Shown here piece after piece: positions 44,714 through 56,095 of a stretch of DNA of 64,000 bases. The stretch lies in contig NW_006281113.1 in assembly GCF_000203795.2 (NCBI RefSeq), forward strand, positions 16,735 to 80,734. Reading direction: 5' to 3'. Position numbers and translations under genes: made by a program. The DNA comes from Batrachochytrium dendrobatidis JAM81 (Eukaryota; Chytridiomycota; Chytridiomycetes; Rhizophydiales). How positions within the stretch are numbered: the stretch's first letter is position 1; each line of letters starts with the position of its first letter. Under the pieces are notes generated by a model. It did no database searches and was not told where the DNA came from. It was given only the letters and a program-made list of their open reading frames with translations.

Positions 44714-45556
44714 TCAAATCAATGGTTCGCGATCTTCATCTCCGGGTCGCTGAAACAATGATCCAGCATTACCCACAAGCCTGGAAAACACATTTCGTCT
44801 ATTGGAAGGAACTCTCTGTCCAAGGGATCCAGATGGTCTACTTGATGATGGTTGCGGATCTTGATGTTGTTGATCACCACTAGGGGTTTGACCAAGAGAC
44901 TTATTGCGTCCTGATGATTGTCCTTTACTAGCTAATTCGCCAAGGTAACCTTTAACGGAAGAATGTGTGATGATGAGAAAAAATCTCTGATTAAATGATC
45001 TAAGATCCCAACTTCCAAAAACGAGCACCACAAGCTTTATGCTGATGAGTTCCAGTTTAGAAACAATACCCCTATATTTAGACTCGCACTCCTTGCGACT
45101 TTTTTTAAGATTGGCAAGTTTGGCTTTTTGGGCTTCAAAATTAGACTCATTCTCCTGAATTTCACCATCATATTCTGAACCGCCACTATTTCCTCGAGAT
45201 TTATGTTTCAAAGCTTTAATCTTTTTTTTCAAGCGCTTTACCAGTTTCTTTTGATCTTCATATTGAAATCTTAACGAGTCGCATATTTTTTTTTGTTCAA
45301 TGCGATCATGCTTTGTTTTCTCGTATTTGTCGAGCAAATCCTTGATGATGTCTGGAAGTGGATTAAGACCACCTAAGCCTATACCGTTTGGATTAGGAGT
45401 TGGAAAGGTTCTAGCTTCAACATATGTAGTTGCACTGGGAATGAAAGTTGAAGTGCTAGTTTCAACATCTGTACTTTCACTGGGTTTAACTGGATTGGCA
45501 ATAGTAACCGAGCAAGCAAACAGGATTGATGACAATACAGCAACTGCGAGTTTCAT
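44714..45556 (-). CDS. Secreted coiled-coil protein, MKFSIAVLSS/MKLA family (copy C)
   Basis: Predicted secreted protein of 280 residues started at the ATG at 45554-45556 (signal peptide MKLAVAVLSSILFACSVTIA, then NPVKPS). It has a Ser/Thr linker, then the GIGLGGLNPLPD patch shared with copy B. A long Lys/Glu-rich coiled coil follows, with LVKRLKKKIKALKHKSRG and one Cys in RKECESKY. A KLVVLVFG block after it corresponds to RLVLGTP in copy B. The tail is Ser/Gln/Pro-rich, ends in basic RRNVFSR and closes with DREPLI, the same last residues as copy E. It has the family promoter immediately upstream and a solo LTR beyond. Function unknown; an effector role is inferred from secretion and fast divergence. 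Confidence 0.8.
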   Translation of the reverse strand: MKLAVAVLSSILFACSVTIANPVKPSESTDVETSTSTFIPSATTYVEARTFPTPNPNGIGLGGLNPLPDIIKDLLDKYEKTKHDRIEQKKICDSLRFQYEDQKKLVKRLKKKIKALKHKSRGNSGGSEYDGEIQENESNFEAQKAKLANLKKSRKECESKYRGIVSKLELISIKLVVLVFGSWDLRSFNQRFFLIITHSSVKGYLGELASKGQSSGRNKSLGQTPSGDQQHQDPQPSSSRPSGSLGQRVPSNRRNVFSRLVGNAGSLFQRPGDEDREPLI

Positions 45557-45609
45557 TTTACTGTTTTGGTTGAGCAAGTTGTAATGTCGTTTAACAAGTC
45601 GGTTTTGAA

Positions 45610-45695
45610 CTATACTTATATCCATTATCGAGTGGTGATAGTAAAAGCATATCCCTTGAATGACCGTCCTAAGGAGCTTGTGTTGCCAGGGTTGA
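45610..45695 (-). promoter_or_regulatory. Conserved effector promoter (copy C)
   Basis: Minus-strand order CAACCCTGGCAACAC, CCTTAGGACGG, GGGATATGCTTTTAC, then TATAAGTATAG as TATA box. Further upstream is the telomere-like AAGGGTTAGGGT at 45838-45849. Confidence 0.7.
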
Positions 45696-45837
45696 ATGGT
45701 GATTTGCTATCAGCGTCAAACTTTGAAGAGTCTCCCTTTGTATGTTGACCTATAACCTTGGCTGAGCTGCTATCTGACCATACGCTTGAATATCATATGG
45801 TTGATTATAAAGCTTTGCCCTAAAAATGGCTATGATC

Positions 45838-45849
45838 AAGGGTTAGGGT
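45838..45849 (-). promoter_or_regulatory. Telomere-like AAGGGTTAGGGT element
   Basis: On the gene strand this reads ACCCTAACCCTT, identical to the element upstream of copy B. It lies about 280 bases from the start codon, the same distance as in copy B. Confidence 0.5.
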
Positions 45850-45896
45850 CAAGAAATGAGCATAAACCAAAACTGGAATGAGTTGACACTCGGATA

Positions 45897-46446
45897 TGTC
45901 AGAATATTTCGAGCTTCGTGATTTGTTTTGTATGTAGAATAGTAAAAAATGTAAAGTAGATAAAGTATAATCTGTAACTGTTAGTAGTTATCAGAAGAGA
46001 ACAAATCAGAAGTTCAAGAGGAAGTTGCACTTGAAATCAAAATCAACAGACTTAGTCTTTTCAACCGTAGTGAAAAGGGTTTGATAAGGTAGTTAGAAAG
46101 ATGAAATAGTTTGAAGAGTTATTTATTGATAAGAGTAAGCATTCTAGCTTTTATAGTAGTTGATTGTTTGTGTCTTGTGATACGAACAATTAACCCGTTT
46201 GATGATGAGAGGTTGTAAATGAAAGTTACAACCAATAGTGTTGATTTCTGGAGTTAGTAAATTTAATAATGGCATCGTCTACCCGTTTATAGAGAGCTCG
46301 AGTCCTAGAAATGAGTGTAATGGAGTTACTGTGCACATGGATTTTTTTGGTGATGAAAGGATTTAACTTGTGTTTAAGTTGGCGCTTTTTAGAACTAGCT
46401 TTGCCACAGGTTACCGCTTAAGAGTATCTGTCTGGATATTCCAACA
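45897..46446 (-). mobile_element. Solo LTR, family 2
   Basis: About 550 bases with ends TGTTGGAATATCC (at 46446) and ATATTCTGACA (at 45897) on the minus strand. It is related along its whole length to 60954-61494. It contains an ACTATAAAAGC TATA region and AATAA signals like the complete Copia LTR, but is otherwise different in sequence. No internal region or clear target duplication is present. It sits about 340 bases upstream of the secreted gene copy C. Confidence 0.8.
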
Positions 46447-46457
46447 ATAACAATATC

Positions 46458-47107
46458 ATGAAAATGATTGGATCAACGGTGAATATTGATGTTAAACTCG
46501 TCAAAGTCAAGTTGCGGTTTACAAAACGTATACAAGGATTCAGGAGTCGAGTTGAAGCAACAAAGGCGTACAAGCAACTGATTCAACTACAAATAGAGCA
46601 TTGGAATCAAGCAAGCAAGTTAAAGCGACAGTTTAATAGACATATCAACAAACATCCTTTCCACCCAAAATACAAAACAATACAGTGCAAGACACATGTT
46701 CACCAATGTGGAAGAGTCGATGCAAAATATACCGAAAAAATCACCAATCAAACATTGGATATTGGCTTGATATTCAATTTGGGTATATGCTGCAAAATGT
46801 AGATACTGAAAAGACAATTCAATTTAATATTTCAGATAATACATTATTGTTTAATGGTAACAATCAATCCATGATTAATATGGATATTGACATTATTTTG
46901 GATCTGATTGACGAAAATAATATTATTGAATGCATGAAACGTCATAATTCAAAGTATATTGTTGAAAGTATCTATGAATATGCTATTCTTGCAAGTAACA
47001 CTGGTTGTTATCATGTCATTGATGTATATGGAACAAACCGTGTCAATGTATCAATCAACAATCCAGTAATTGTTGATGTAATACCCAACACAATATACAA
47101 TCAATGA
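46458..47107 (+). pseudogene. Decayed unrecognised gene
   Basis: Two overlapping frames read like one protein with a frame change near 46.80 kb. The first is Lys/Gln-rich (AYKQLIQLQIEHWNQASKLK). The second is hydrophilic, with IDIILDLIDENNIIECMKRH and a C-terminal VNVSINNPVIVDVIPN. The last part recurs as fragments after MKLVDIL copies 1 and 2. I do not recognise a family. Confidence 0.35.
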
Positions 47108-47196
47108 TATGGTTGTTGACCCATTCACAATACTCGACAAATATCAACATATCAGAAAGTTTAAATTTATTCAAAATCAAATTGGTTGGCAAGTCA

Positions 47197-48093
47197 TCAA
47201 TCTGAATCTGATTCCGGCTCTTGAAATCTCAAACCATGCTCTTTCATAAAATCCTTCAATCGTTGTCTGAAATTATATACTCTTTTGCTTGCCTTTTCAT
47301 ACTCTTGTTTCAATATCTTTTCAACCTTTGGATTGTACGTTGATCCAGATATATCTTCTCCCATTGCTAACGCTGACCATTGTTCCAATCCAAGGTCTGT
47401 ATGATCATTATATTCTTGGCGTTTTTTCTTTTGTATTTTTTTAGACGCTACAAGCCCTTGCTTTAGACCATCAAGGGTTTCCTGATATTTTTGGCTTAAT
47501 ATAATCACTCGATTTGAAGCAGTATTTGAAGACTCGCCTTGTCCCATTGAATGTTGCTGGTCTTGACTGGAAGTACTTGGAATGGGTTGATCAATCGGTT
47601 GTTTCCGACTTTGTTTTGGAGCACTTGGACTGGGTTCATTAGTTGAGCCAGACGCTTGGCTAAAAATGCTTGGACTGATTTCATTGATTGGCCGTTTCCG
47701 ACTTCGTTTGGAAGTACTCGGACCGGGTTGATCCATTGATTGTTGTTGCTGACTTTGTTTGGAAGCGTTTGGATCAACTTCATCCATTATACGTTTTCGG
47801 CCTTGTTTGAAAGTACTTGGACCAGTTATAGTTGCAGTCGGTTGTTGACCTTGAGTGGGAATATTTGGATTAGGTTGATCCATTGGTTGTTGCCGGATTC
47901 GGCCGGGAAGGCTTAAATCCACTGGTTCTTCCTGATATTCATTGGAAGTGTCTGGATTAGGTTCATCAGTTGGGCTGGACAATTGACTAGAAGTGACTGA
48001 TGTGTGGGCTGAACCATTATTATCAGTCGGTATCAGTATTGCATTAGCGGTTGCTGCTGCAGTCAGTACAAATAGAATATCAACCAATTTCAT
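47197..48093 (-). CDS. Secreted Ser/Gln/Pro-repeat protein, MKLVDIL family (copy 3)
   Basis: Predicted secreted protein of 298 residues, the shortest of the three paralogs. Signal peptide MKLVDILFVLTAAATANA. The repeat part (about residues 30-205) has fewer units, including SKQGRKRIMDEV, SKRSRKRPIN and SSQDQQHSMG. The C-terminal domain is complete and closest to copy 1, with the intact DISGSTYNP block and LKDFMKEHGLRF. The size difference lies in the repeats only, as expected of unequal exchange between 60-75 base units. The upstream region is shared with the other two copies. Confidence 0.8.
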   Translation of the reverse strand: MKLVDILFVLTAAATANAILIPTDNNGSAHTSVTSSQLSSPTDEPNPDTSNEYQEEPVDLSLPGRIRQQPMDQPNPNIPTQGQQPTATITGPSTFKQGRKRIMDEVDPNASKQSQQQQSMDQPGPSTSKRSRKRPINEISPSIFSQASGSTNEPSPSAPKQSRKQPIDQPIPSTSSQDQQHSMGQGESSNTASNRVIILSQKYQETLDGLKQGLVASKKIQKKKRQEYNDHTDLGLEQWSALAMGEDISGSTYNPKVEKILKQEYEKASKRVYNFRQRLKDFMKEHGLRFQEPESDSD

Positions 48094-48206
48094 CAGACTG
48101 GTCGATGGGTTTAAACGATTAATACAAAAGTAGAGTGTTGAAACTGATGTCGATTAAAATATTGAACGTAATCGATTGTATTTGTATGTTTTTGTATAGC
48201 AAACCA

Positions 48207-48219
48207 ACCCTTTTAGTTT
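48207..48219 (-). promoter_or_regulatory. ACCCTTTTAG element upstream of MKLVDIL copy 3
   Basis: Same position as 18055-18067 and 26649-26661 relative to the paralogs. Here the second half is changed to TTTAGTTT. Confidence 0.4.
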
Positions 48220-48539
48220 AACCAACAACACAGGGCTATTAGATTGCTTGTAGTGGGCCAATATCAAACTAGACAGTATGCTGCTCCCTATTCACAATAT
48301 CATATTGATCAATTTGATGATCGTGTCGATTGAATTATGCTTTTACGACCCTTTGATCAGGTATATTGAAAAGCACCCTTCATGAGTGTGTTGTGTGGCC
48401 GCAAACGCTTTGATTTACAACCGTATTCATGTCAAATGGTTCACTTTGATATTCATCCAACAATGTCTGTATTCTGCATTGCAACATACAATGATTACTG
48501 CACATTGACTGCATTACTTGTTTGATATACAACGACTAT

Positions 48540-48690
48540 CATATGGCACACAATCAGACTATAGTGTTGAATCTACACATTGTGCACTCTTAGTAATCAT
48601 ACATTGTTCGATCACCAAGTTTGAACCCACATTCATGTATTGTGTTTGACTGTCGATATTGTCAATACAACTCTGTACACATTTGTTGTG
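48540..48690 (-). mobile_element. Tc1/mariner transposase fragment upstream of MKLVDIL copy 3
   Basis: Carries the same stop-ridden piece of transposase as 18361-18690 and 26200-26430, about 450 bases upstream of the start codon. Confidence 0.6.
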
Positions 48691-48699
48691 TTCATCACC

Positions 48700-49275
48700 A
48701 TCCAACCCAATCTCACCATTTCAATCAATCTTGGTCAATGTTGATGATTTACACGCTAATTCATTATCCAATCTTGTCTGACATTATTATTGGCTTTAAT
48801 CACGTTTGGTTTGTACAACTGCCATGAGTTGTACTACCATTATCATCGTGTATCTAAACACCAAACATTCCAATACATCAATAATACCACAGTGTAAACA
48901 GTAATACAGTTGATCAGTATTGTGACAAGACTTTTCATTCAAGTTTGTATTTGAAAATACTCGATGGTTTAATCACCACACACTGTTTGTAATGCAATTG
49001 TCATTGATTTCATTTCATTCCACTCCAGTCCATCTGATTTATGATGATGTTTAGTAATCCATTACCATGTGTTGTAGTAAACTAGTTTGTTTATTGAACC
49101 AAATCCACAACGATCACATTCAGAATATTAATTTACAGTATTTCTAAATGCATGTTTGATAACAATCCAATTTTGTTACAAAAAACTGATCAAAACAATA
49201 CTAAAATGGAACAACTCGTTTGTGTGTTTGACAACAATCCAAACATGAACAATTCTTGGCAATTGTTGGACATTC
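48700..49275. other. Intergenic DNA, partly duplicated
   Basis: 48700-48960 matches the reverse complement of 25920-26190. The remainder is AT-rich without a supported gene. Confidence 0.4.
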
Positions 49276-49281
49276 GCATGA

Positions 49282-50606
49282 ATGAAATTGTCAAATCAAA
49301 ATTCAACTTTACTAATTTTATCAAACATGAAGTTGGATGATGTTATGAAAGAGTTGATTCAACACCTGGAAGATTTGAAACTGTTAACAACGGATGCTCA
49401 ACTATACAAGGCTGATGAAATATGGGATAAACTGCATGTATTGATACTGGAGTTGGAAGAACAGAATCGAAGTAAGTTTAATAGCCATTGTATTATTGAT
49501 GAATTCAAGCCATTGCTGACTTTGTGTTGGTTTGAAGTGACAGGATCTACAGATGTAGTGCATCGTTTACAGAGTATTGAACTGCAAGATATCATAACCA
49601 AGTATTTGGAGTATAATCGACCCAGTTTACAGGTATTCATATATTGTAACAATAATGGATTGTTCATGACTAAACTAATCAACATGTGTTGTGTAGATCA
49701 AAGTAATGAAGTTTACTACAGTGTTTTTGAGAATGGTGTACAGTAATAATGAGTTAAAAGTATCACATCAACTAAACAATCAACTTGTACAACTCATGCA
49801 ATCACCAAACCGTCAAGTCAAAATAGCGGCAAGTCATGATTGATATTGATCAAATGATTGACACTCAACTCATCTAGTGTCAATATGCATATAGGCGATA
49901 AAAACATGTACAGAGCTGTTCAATCATGAGTATAACTGTGACGTTGAACCCATGGTTGATATGGTTACGATTCTGATCAAGAAATGCTCAGATTGGCAAT
50001 TGGCCTGTTTTCGACCGTTTGTCATGATATTGACGATCAAAATGTATGTTTGCAATGATACAATATTGGATCAGTTTGGACAGTGTCTTGTCATGTCATG
50101 TTGATTGTATACTTGACATTGAACAATATCATTAGTTTGGCATCGTGGTATCAAGACTTGTTTCACGACTGGAATCATCCAGTGGTCTAGTTGCTGTTGG
50201 GTTTATCGAAAATCTTCAAACCATGTATCGGAATATTTGTCATCATGACCCAGTAAAAGCAGTGGAATGTGGTATCATTCCAGCACTGGTCAATACGCTC
50301 AGGTATGTGATGTTATGCATGAATGTGTGTCCAGTCATCACAGTTGGTAAATTTGACATGGTTGGATTGACATGACATGAATACAGCAACAACTCTGGGC
50401 TAAAAACACGCATAATCAAGATAGCTGGAACAATTGTATCTGGTATGCGCGACTTTCCTGTATCACTTGTACGATCGTTGGTTTTTGAGCAATTGACGAT
50501 ATCAATATATGGTGCCGATATACGTAACTGTTTGCGCTGGTCTAATAATGTCAACGACATGATTCAGAAATCTACAAACAAGGACGAGATGATCAAGGTG
50601 TTTTGA
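49282..50606 (+). pseudogene. Decaying multi-exon helical-repeat (armadillo-like) gene
   Basis: A series of open pieces encodes amphipathic helices of the kind seen in armadillo-like repeats. 49282-49746 contains DVMKELIQHLEDLKLL, ending near a possible donor after SLQ. 50145-50302 contains VGFIENLQTMYRNI and KAVECGIIPALVNTL. A good intron follows at 50303-50396 (GTATGT ... ACAG). 50397-50603 contains RIIKIAGTIVSGM. A TGA at 50604-50606 breaks the frame, which then continues open into the DUF4246 part. Between 49750 and 50140 only fragments are left (SDWQLACFRPF). The armadillo assignment rests on helix pattern only. It could be any helical-repeat protein. Confidence 0.4.
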
Positions 50607-52468
50607 GAATATGGAATTGTAAAGCAACTCAACACTATTTTTTCACGTAGATATCTATGTTTGCATGATTCTGGTGCTGGTACTGTAAAACTACTCAAAA
50701 CACTTGCTGATTTTGCCGACAATCATCCCGACAGTTCAATACGTACCGAGTTGGATCAAGGCGGGATGTTTGAAAATCTAACGGCTATTGTAAAATCGGA
50801 TACTGCTAACTACATAAACAAAAGGATTACTGATCAGATCATTGAAACGTGTTTCCAGCATCGGGTTCAGACTGCTAGTTCGAGCATTCAGTCATACAAC
50901 GACAATGCCGAAATTGATATGAAATCTGGAATGGCCGGGGAGGTACGTGGACAGGCACGCACACTTGTCGAGATGCGGTATATCCAGTATCTGCAATGTA
51001 TACTTTGCAAACCCATGTGGTGGATCGATATCACAAACCAGCATATTGTGGAGCAATGGAGGGCTGACTCACTCGATCGGAATATATCACCATCAACATT
51101 TAATCTTGCATTGGAACAACTCGGGGTTTTTGTCAAGCAGCTTGTTTGTAGTGGCAGTGATGGATTTGGCACAATTGTACCAGGACCTGTTGAACTGACG
51201 TATATACTGGACAATGGCATACCTGACAATGTATATACGCGATTGATGACAAATGTATCGGATATTGAACATGGATCAAATCACAACACTGGTCAAATGG
51301 TGCAAATCTGATTGATGCATCAATGTACAGTGTTGTATATGGACAAACGATGATTGCACCACTGGATATACGACTCGAATACACCACAATGGTACCATGC
51401 GATATATTGCTATCGACTCGACTTGTTTCAGATGTGTCTATGATTGAAGGTAATCCCGAGTTTATATCACGCAAGTTCCAATGTCTTCCGAGTGAATTCC
51501 GTGTCGAACAGAATGGCAGTGTGACCATCAACTCATACATCAACAATCTGAATCCGATATGGCATCGAGACATGTACAAATGCATTGCCAAAATATTCAA
51601 ATGTTTTGTCCCAATGTTTGAAAGTCTGTTCAGAACGATGGATCCAATGTTCAAGTATATTGATCTTCGTAATGGCATAAATGGATATGAATCACCAAGC
51701 CAGTCAGACTATGGTGGTATGGAATCAGACACTCGAGTCACTCGTCCCGTGTATGTACCAACACTTCCGGAACATTTTGAATCCAAATATGAACCAGCAG
51801 AGCCAGTATCACTGCGTGGTCGTAATCTGCAAGTCATTGTCAAACTCACCAACATTCAACTGACACCATCCAAACCTAAATACGACAAGGGAAACTGGCA
51901 CATTGAAGGTCCAATTAACGAATCGATTATTGCAACTGGACTGTATTACTACGACGTGGAAAATATCACCACACCCAAACTCGATTTCCGCGAGGCTGTT
52001 AGTTGGTGTCATTATCAAGGAGCATCTGATATGTATTGGAAAGATGTGTGTGACATTGATCAAGAATCACCACGCAATCAGTATATAGGATCGCTTGAAG
52101 TATCAAATGGTCGATGTGTAGTTTATCCCAATCGATACCAACACAAAGAACAATCATTTGAACTTGCAGATTCAACTCAACCAGGACACTGCAAGATTCT
52201 GACATTTTTTGTAGTGAATCCATTTCGTCGGATTGTTTCGACTGCGCATGTGGCTCCACAACAACCACAATGGTACAACTCGAGTTTTGACAAGACACCC
52301 ATACTGCCTGAACTGTGGAATGATGCCACGCAGTATATTCAAGGTGTTCAATCACCAGCTAAAGCCAAACACTATCGAGATGAATTGACAAGCGACCGAA
52401 TTCAAATCATAACGGCATATAACGAATACAGATATGAGCTGGTATATGATCTTCATCGTTGGTGGTGA
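50607..52468 (+). pseudogene. DUF4246-family protein with one frameshift
   Basis: Fungal DUF4246 proteins are large and of unknown activity; the fold is suspected to be oxygenase-like. The N-terminal part (from about 50919) has ARTLVEMRYIQYLQCILCKP, FVKQL and a PGPVELTYILDNGIP block. At about 51305 the sense jumps by one base to the frame ending at 52468. That second frame holds DASMYSVVYGQT, FQCLPSEFRV, SYINNLNP, then NLQVIVKLTNIQLTP, NWHIEGPINE (a histidine-x-glutamate that could bind metal), SIIATGLYYYD, and FVVNPFRRIVSTAHVAPQQ near the C-terminus. All hallmark blocks of the family are therefore present and only one base separates the halves. It is either a fresh pseudogene or a sequencing error. 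The upstream frame runs without a stop from the armadillo-like part (after the TGA at 50604), an unusual junction. Confidence 0.75.
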
Positions 52469-52469
52469 A

Positions 52470-54240
52470 TTGTGAGGTTGTGATTTTACAACAATGATTT
52501 GCAATGCCAGTCGGATCTATACAATTGAATAAATTGAATCAATCATGTCAATCATGACAGTGATTGTTGATTATATTGACTGATTGTGTACAATTGATTG
52601 ATACAAGTGATATGTATGCATCATTCGGTGTTGTTGAATCAGATCACTGCTTGATTCTGTCAATGTGATCAAATGGATTACTACAAAACTGTACATGCTC
52701 AAGTTGAATCAAGTATTGAATCGAGTATTGGATTGATATTTACACACAACCACAATTACAACAACAATTGCAATCAGCACAGTCTGAATATTAGACATTT
52801 GAACATCACATATCGAGTTGTGGATAAATGCGAGTTGGCATATTGGACTGTTTTTGTAGTTTATTAATGATTTGATTCACGACTATTTGAATTCAAGGCT
52901 CAATATGGATTACAACTGGATTGTCATTGTTTCCATTTGGAATGACAAATCTGTCAATGTGTTGATTGATTCCTAGTTCATTGATCAATCCGTCGATCAG
53001 TAATTGTCCAAATCAAAGTTGTATCCGAGTCGAGTTGTCAATCAGGATACCGTAACCTGACATCCAAACGATTATTCAAATGACTGTTGAAACCATCAAT
53101 GATTGCCAGAATAAGCTTTATGATTCGACTGCAATAACCACCACAGTCATGGTCAGGTTAGTATGTTGATCCGTTTACAAAGTTCCAATACTGCAACAGA
53201 TTCAACATACTCTTGAAAGTGCTGCACACCACATGGATCCAGCAAACCCACTGATGAATTGAACCAATCAATTGACCAATGACATGACTCGATATTGGAC
53301 ATCGAGTTGCACACAGTGGGTAAAAAGTCACCGACATGTTCAGATAGTCAAACCTTGACTACAGGTTGATATCATCACCCAACACACCAAATACAACACA
53401 TAATCTGAACGACTACTGGATCATATTGTGGATATCAATCGACGGAGTTACTGGTTCCAAACAACCATGTACAATCATGTACAGTCATGTACAGTCATTA
53501 CAGGACAATATGATACATTTCTGAATAGCATGTTGTAATCAACACGAGTGGAGTTGTGCAATATACTTGTCATGGTTTACAATGGTTTACAATGGTTTGA
53601 TATGAACATGATGACTCGAACTCTATTCAGTCGGATCAACTCAACTACAATTGGTCGTGTATATTATGATTGACACGATCAATTGTAGTTGAACTCGAAT
53701 ACAGATTGACTGTTGAATCACAATGCGTGGTATTAGCAACATGATGTGCTATATAGTGGAATGTATACGCTAATCTGACATGTGTCATGTAGTGTGTATT
53801 CGATCAATATGGGTATTAGCAATCAACAAGTCATACGATGTTTGTGTTCGAGTGATGGAGTGGAGTGGAGTGGAATGAGTGCATCAATCCAGAATACGAA
53901 TCAACCATGACATATGATCATAATGTGTGGTTGATACAACTATATAGTGACAATCGATGTTGATATAATAACACACAACATGCAATGCCAACACAACAGT
54001 TGCAAGTCATTGATCATCAATGTGGCATTGTGATTGCAACATGAACTATATTGTATTGATTCAGTTGATTGATTGAATTACTGGACAATGTGTAGTGATG
54101 ACTGATCGTGTCGAGTTGAATGCAAAGCATTACTAAACCACATGTTGAATCATGTCAACCACAACACATATTGATAATCATCCAACAACTAAATATCAGC
54201 TCAGTTGCATTTAGCCCTATTTGACCTACACTTGACTATA
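52470..54240. other. Intergenic DNA, no gene seen
   Basis: AT-rich, with small tandem arrays: CATGTACAGT units near 53470-53510, ATGGTTTACA units near 53575-53600, and GGAGT units near 53857-53880. Open frames are short and featureless. Confidence 0.4.
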
Positions 54241-54391
54241 TTGTGGCACACTAACCCTTTTATGGTGGATAATTATACAATCGATCAATCGTATGGTGTT
54301 CAATGCATAGCCGAACAGCGGCTCAATCAAGATTATGGGTGATCATATAAAGGGATGTTCCTTAAACTTTGACGTCGATAGCAAGTCAACA

Positions 54392-54480
54392 CCAACCCTG
54401 ACAGCAACACTAGTTCCTTAGGACGATCATCCAGGGAACATGCTTTTAACACTATTCCCTGAACAACGAATATAAATACG
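54392..54480 (+). promoter_or_regulatory. Conserved effector promoter (copy D)
   Basis: CCAACCCTGACAGCAACAC, TTCCTTAGGACGATC, AACATGCTTTTAACAC and TATA box TATAAATA at 54471-54478, 58 bases before the ATG. An ACCCTTTTATGGT element lies further up near 54253. Confidence 0.7.
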
Positions 54481-54535
54481 ATATAAACCCGACTTGTCAG
54501 ATAACAATCATCCACAACTTGATCAAATCAATACA

Positions 54536-55417
54536 ATGAAACTCGCAATCACCGTTTTATCATCAATTCTGGCCATCTGCTCAGTTACTGTCGCCAAACC
54601 AGTTAATCCCAGCGCGACTACAAGTGTTGAATCTAGCACTTCAACAGCTGTTCCCAGTGCACAAACCACAGGCTGGATTAATTTTGATCAACTTTCAGAC
54701 GAGGGCATGAATTTGATCAAAGAATACGCACGAGTGAATAAACAGCATAATGAGGCAAAGGCAATGTGCGGCTCGACAGAATCCATAATAGTTTCTCAAG
54801 AAAAATTGGTAAAAGGACTAGCTAGCGAGCTTGGAGATTTGATGGATAAAACCCATAAAAGCAAGGATGGTTCAGAGTACGAGGAAGAAGTCAAAAAAGC
54901 CAATGCTCGGTTTGCAGAACAACATTACCTTCTTCTCCAGTTTGAAAAAAAGTGTATGGATTCCTACTGGGACAATTCTGGAATTCGCTCGCAGCTCACT
55001 AAAATCAAAAATGAACTCGTGAAGTTCCTGTTCGGGGAACATATTAGTGCAGAATTAGTCGAGGATTACATGCAACTTCTGGAATCGGACTTCATGTTTA
55101 TGAAACTCGTCAAAGAATTTGAAGCTCTCGTATTAGACCGACAACTAGAACCCGAGCAACCCTCTACTAGTGGAATCCAGAGTCCACAACATCGTGGAAA
55201 TTTGCCATCATCATCGAGTCAAACACCTACAGTTCAATCTACTAAAGCATCCTCCGGTAAACGTAAGGCTTCCAAACATCCTTCTGGTGGACAAAAATCT
55301 CGCAAATACTCTCGTGAGCAGAAAACCCCCAAATCATCCTATCCAAAAGGAACTCCTAAACGTAAGGATGGGTTTGAATTACTTTCAAATCCATCCGACT
55401 CTGAAGATTCGGATTGA
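54536..55417 (+). CDS. Secreted coiled-coil protein, MKLAI family (copy D)
   Basis: Predicted secreted protein of 293 residues, started at the ATG at 54536 by analogy with its paralogs (signal peptide MKLAITVLSSILAICSVTVA, then KPVNPSATTS). The mature region is a Lys/Glu-rich helical domain with FDQLSDEGMNLIKEY near the front and LTKIKNELVKFLFG in the middle. A Ser/Gln linker (PSTSGIQS) leads to a strongly basic tail (GKRKASKHPSGGQKSRK) that looks nuclear- or nucleic-acid-directed. Copy E is its closest relative (FLFG and KRLFGD blocks). It converges on the aspartyl-like protease gene 680 bases downstream. Function unknown. Confidence 0.8.
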   Translation: MKLAITVLSSILAICSVTVAKPVNPSATTSVESSTSTAVPSAQTTGWINFDQLSDEGMNLIKEYARVNKQHNEAKAMCGSTESIIVSQEKLVKGLASELGDLMDKTHKSKDGSEYEEEVKKANARFAEQHYLLLQFEKKCMDSYWDNSGIRSQLTKIKNELVKFLFGEHISAELVEDYMQLLESDFMFMKLVKEFEALVLDRQLEPEQPSTSGIQSPQHRGNLPSSSSQTPTVQSTKASSGKRKASKHPSGGQKSRKYSREQKTPKSSYPKGTPKRKDGFELLSNPSDSEDSD

Positions 55418-55419
55418 TT

Positions 55420-56095
55420 CAATTGATTTGAATGCTAATTTGAGCTAATTTCAACTGATTCAATTGGATTTTTGTTTGAATAAAATACAGTTATCACTTG
55501 ACATTGTAACTGATCATTTTACACAGTCTTGGTTGGCATGATATCATAGTATGAATTGATGATGCTGACATGCATGTGTGTATTGTGATAATCATGATAT
55601 TTGCAGCAGTATACCATATTACAACTGTTGATATCGTGCATCCAATATCGACATGATCATGCAGATATACAGTGATGGATTCCAACAATGCATACCATGA
55701 TTGATACACTTGGATAATGTGTATTCAATCAATAACATGTATTACCAATACAATAGTATGCGTGAGCATCGTGTATTAAACAACTACGATACACACTCAA
55801 CTGATCCAATACATGCACGGCTTGAACATATCACACAATGCAACATGGATACACTACATTAAAAATACATATAGTATCAGTTTGTCACTAATGAATTGTA
55901 TTCAGTCGAGTTTATTGAGAGTCTGTTTGTGACTGTTGACAGTATCGTGGGTGTTTTCAGGTACGACTGCTTGATCAGCTGTAGTTGTTGATGATTAACA
56001 CCAAGAATCCCGATGTACATCATATCAACTATAAATAATCAGGATAATCATTCATGCAACATATAACCGATTTTATTGATATATCTGTTTAGTTT
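55420..56095. repeat. Duplicated convergent intergenic region
   Basis: The DNA between secreted copy D and the protease is closely similar to 63356-63889 between copy E and the next protease, including GTATCAGTTTGTCACTAATG and TGATTAACACCAAGAATCCC. Parts also occur at 23860-24390. Confidence 0.7.
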
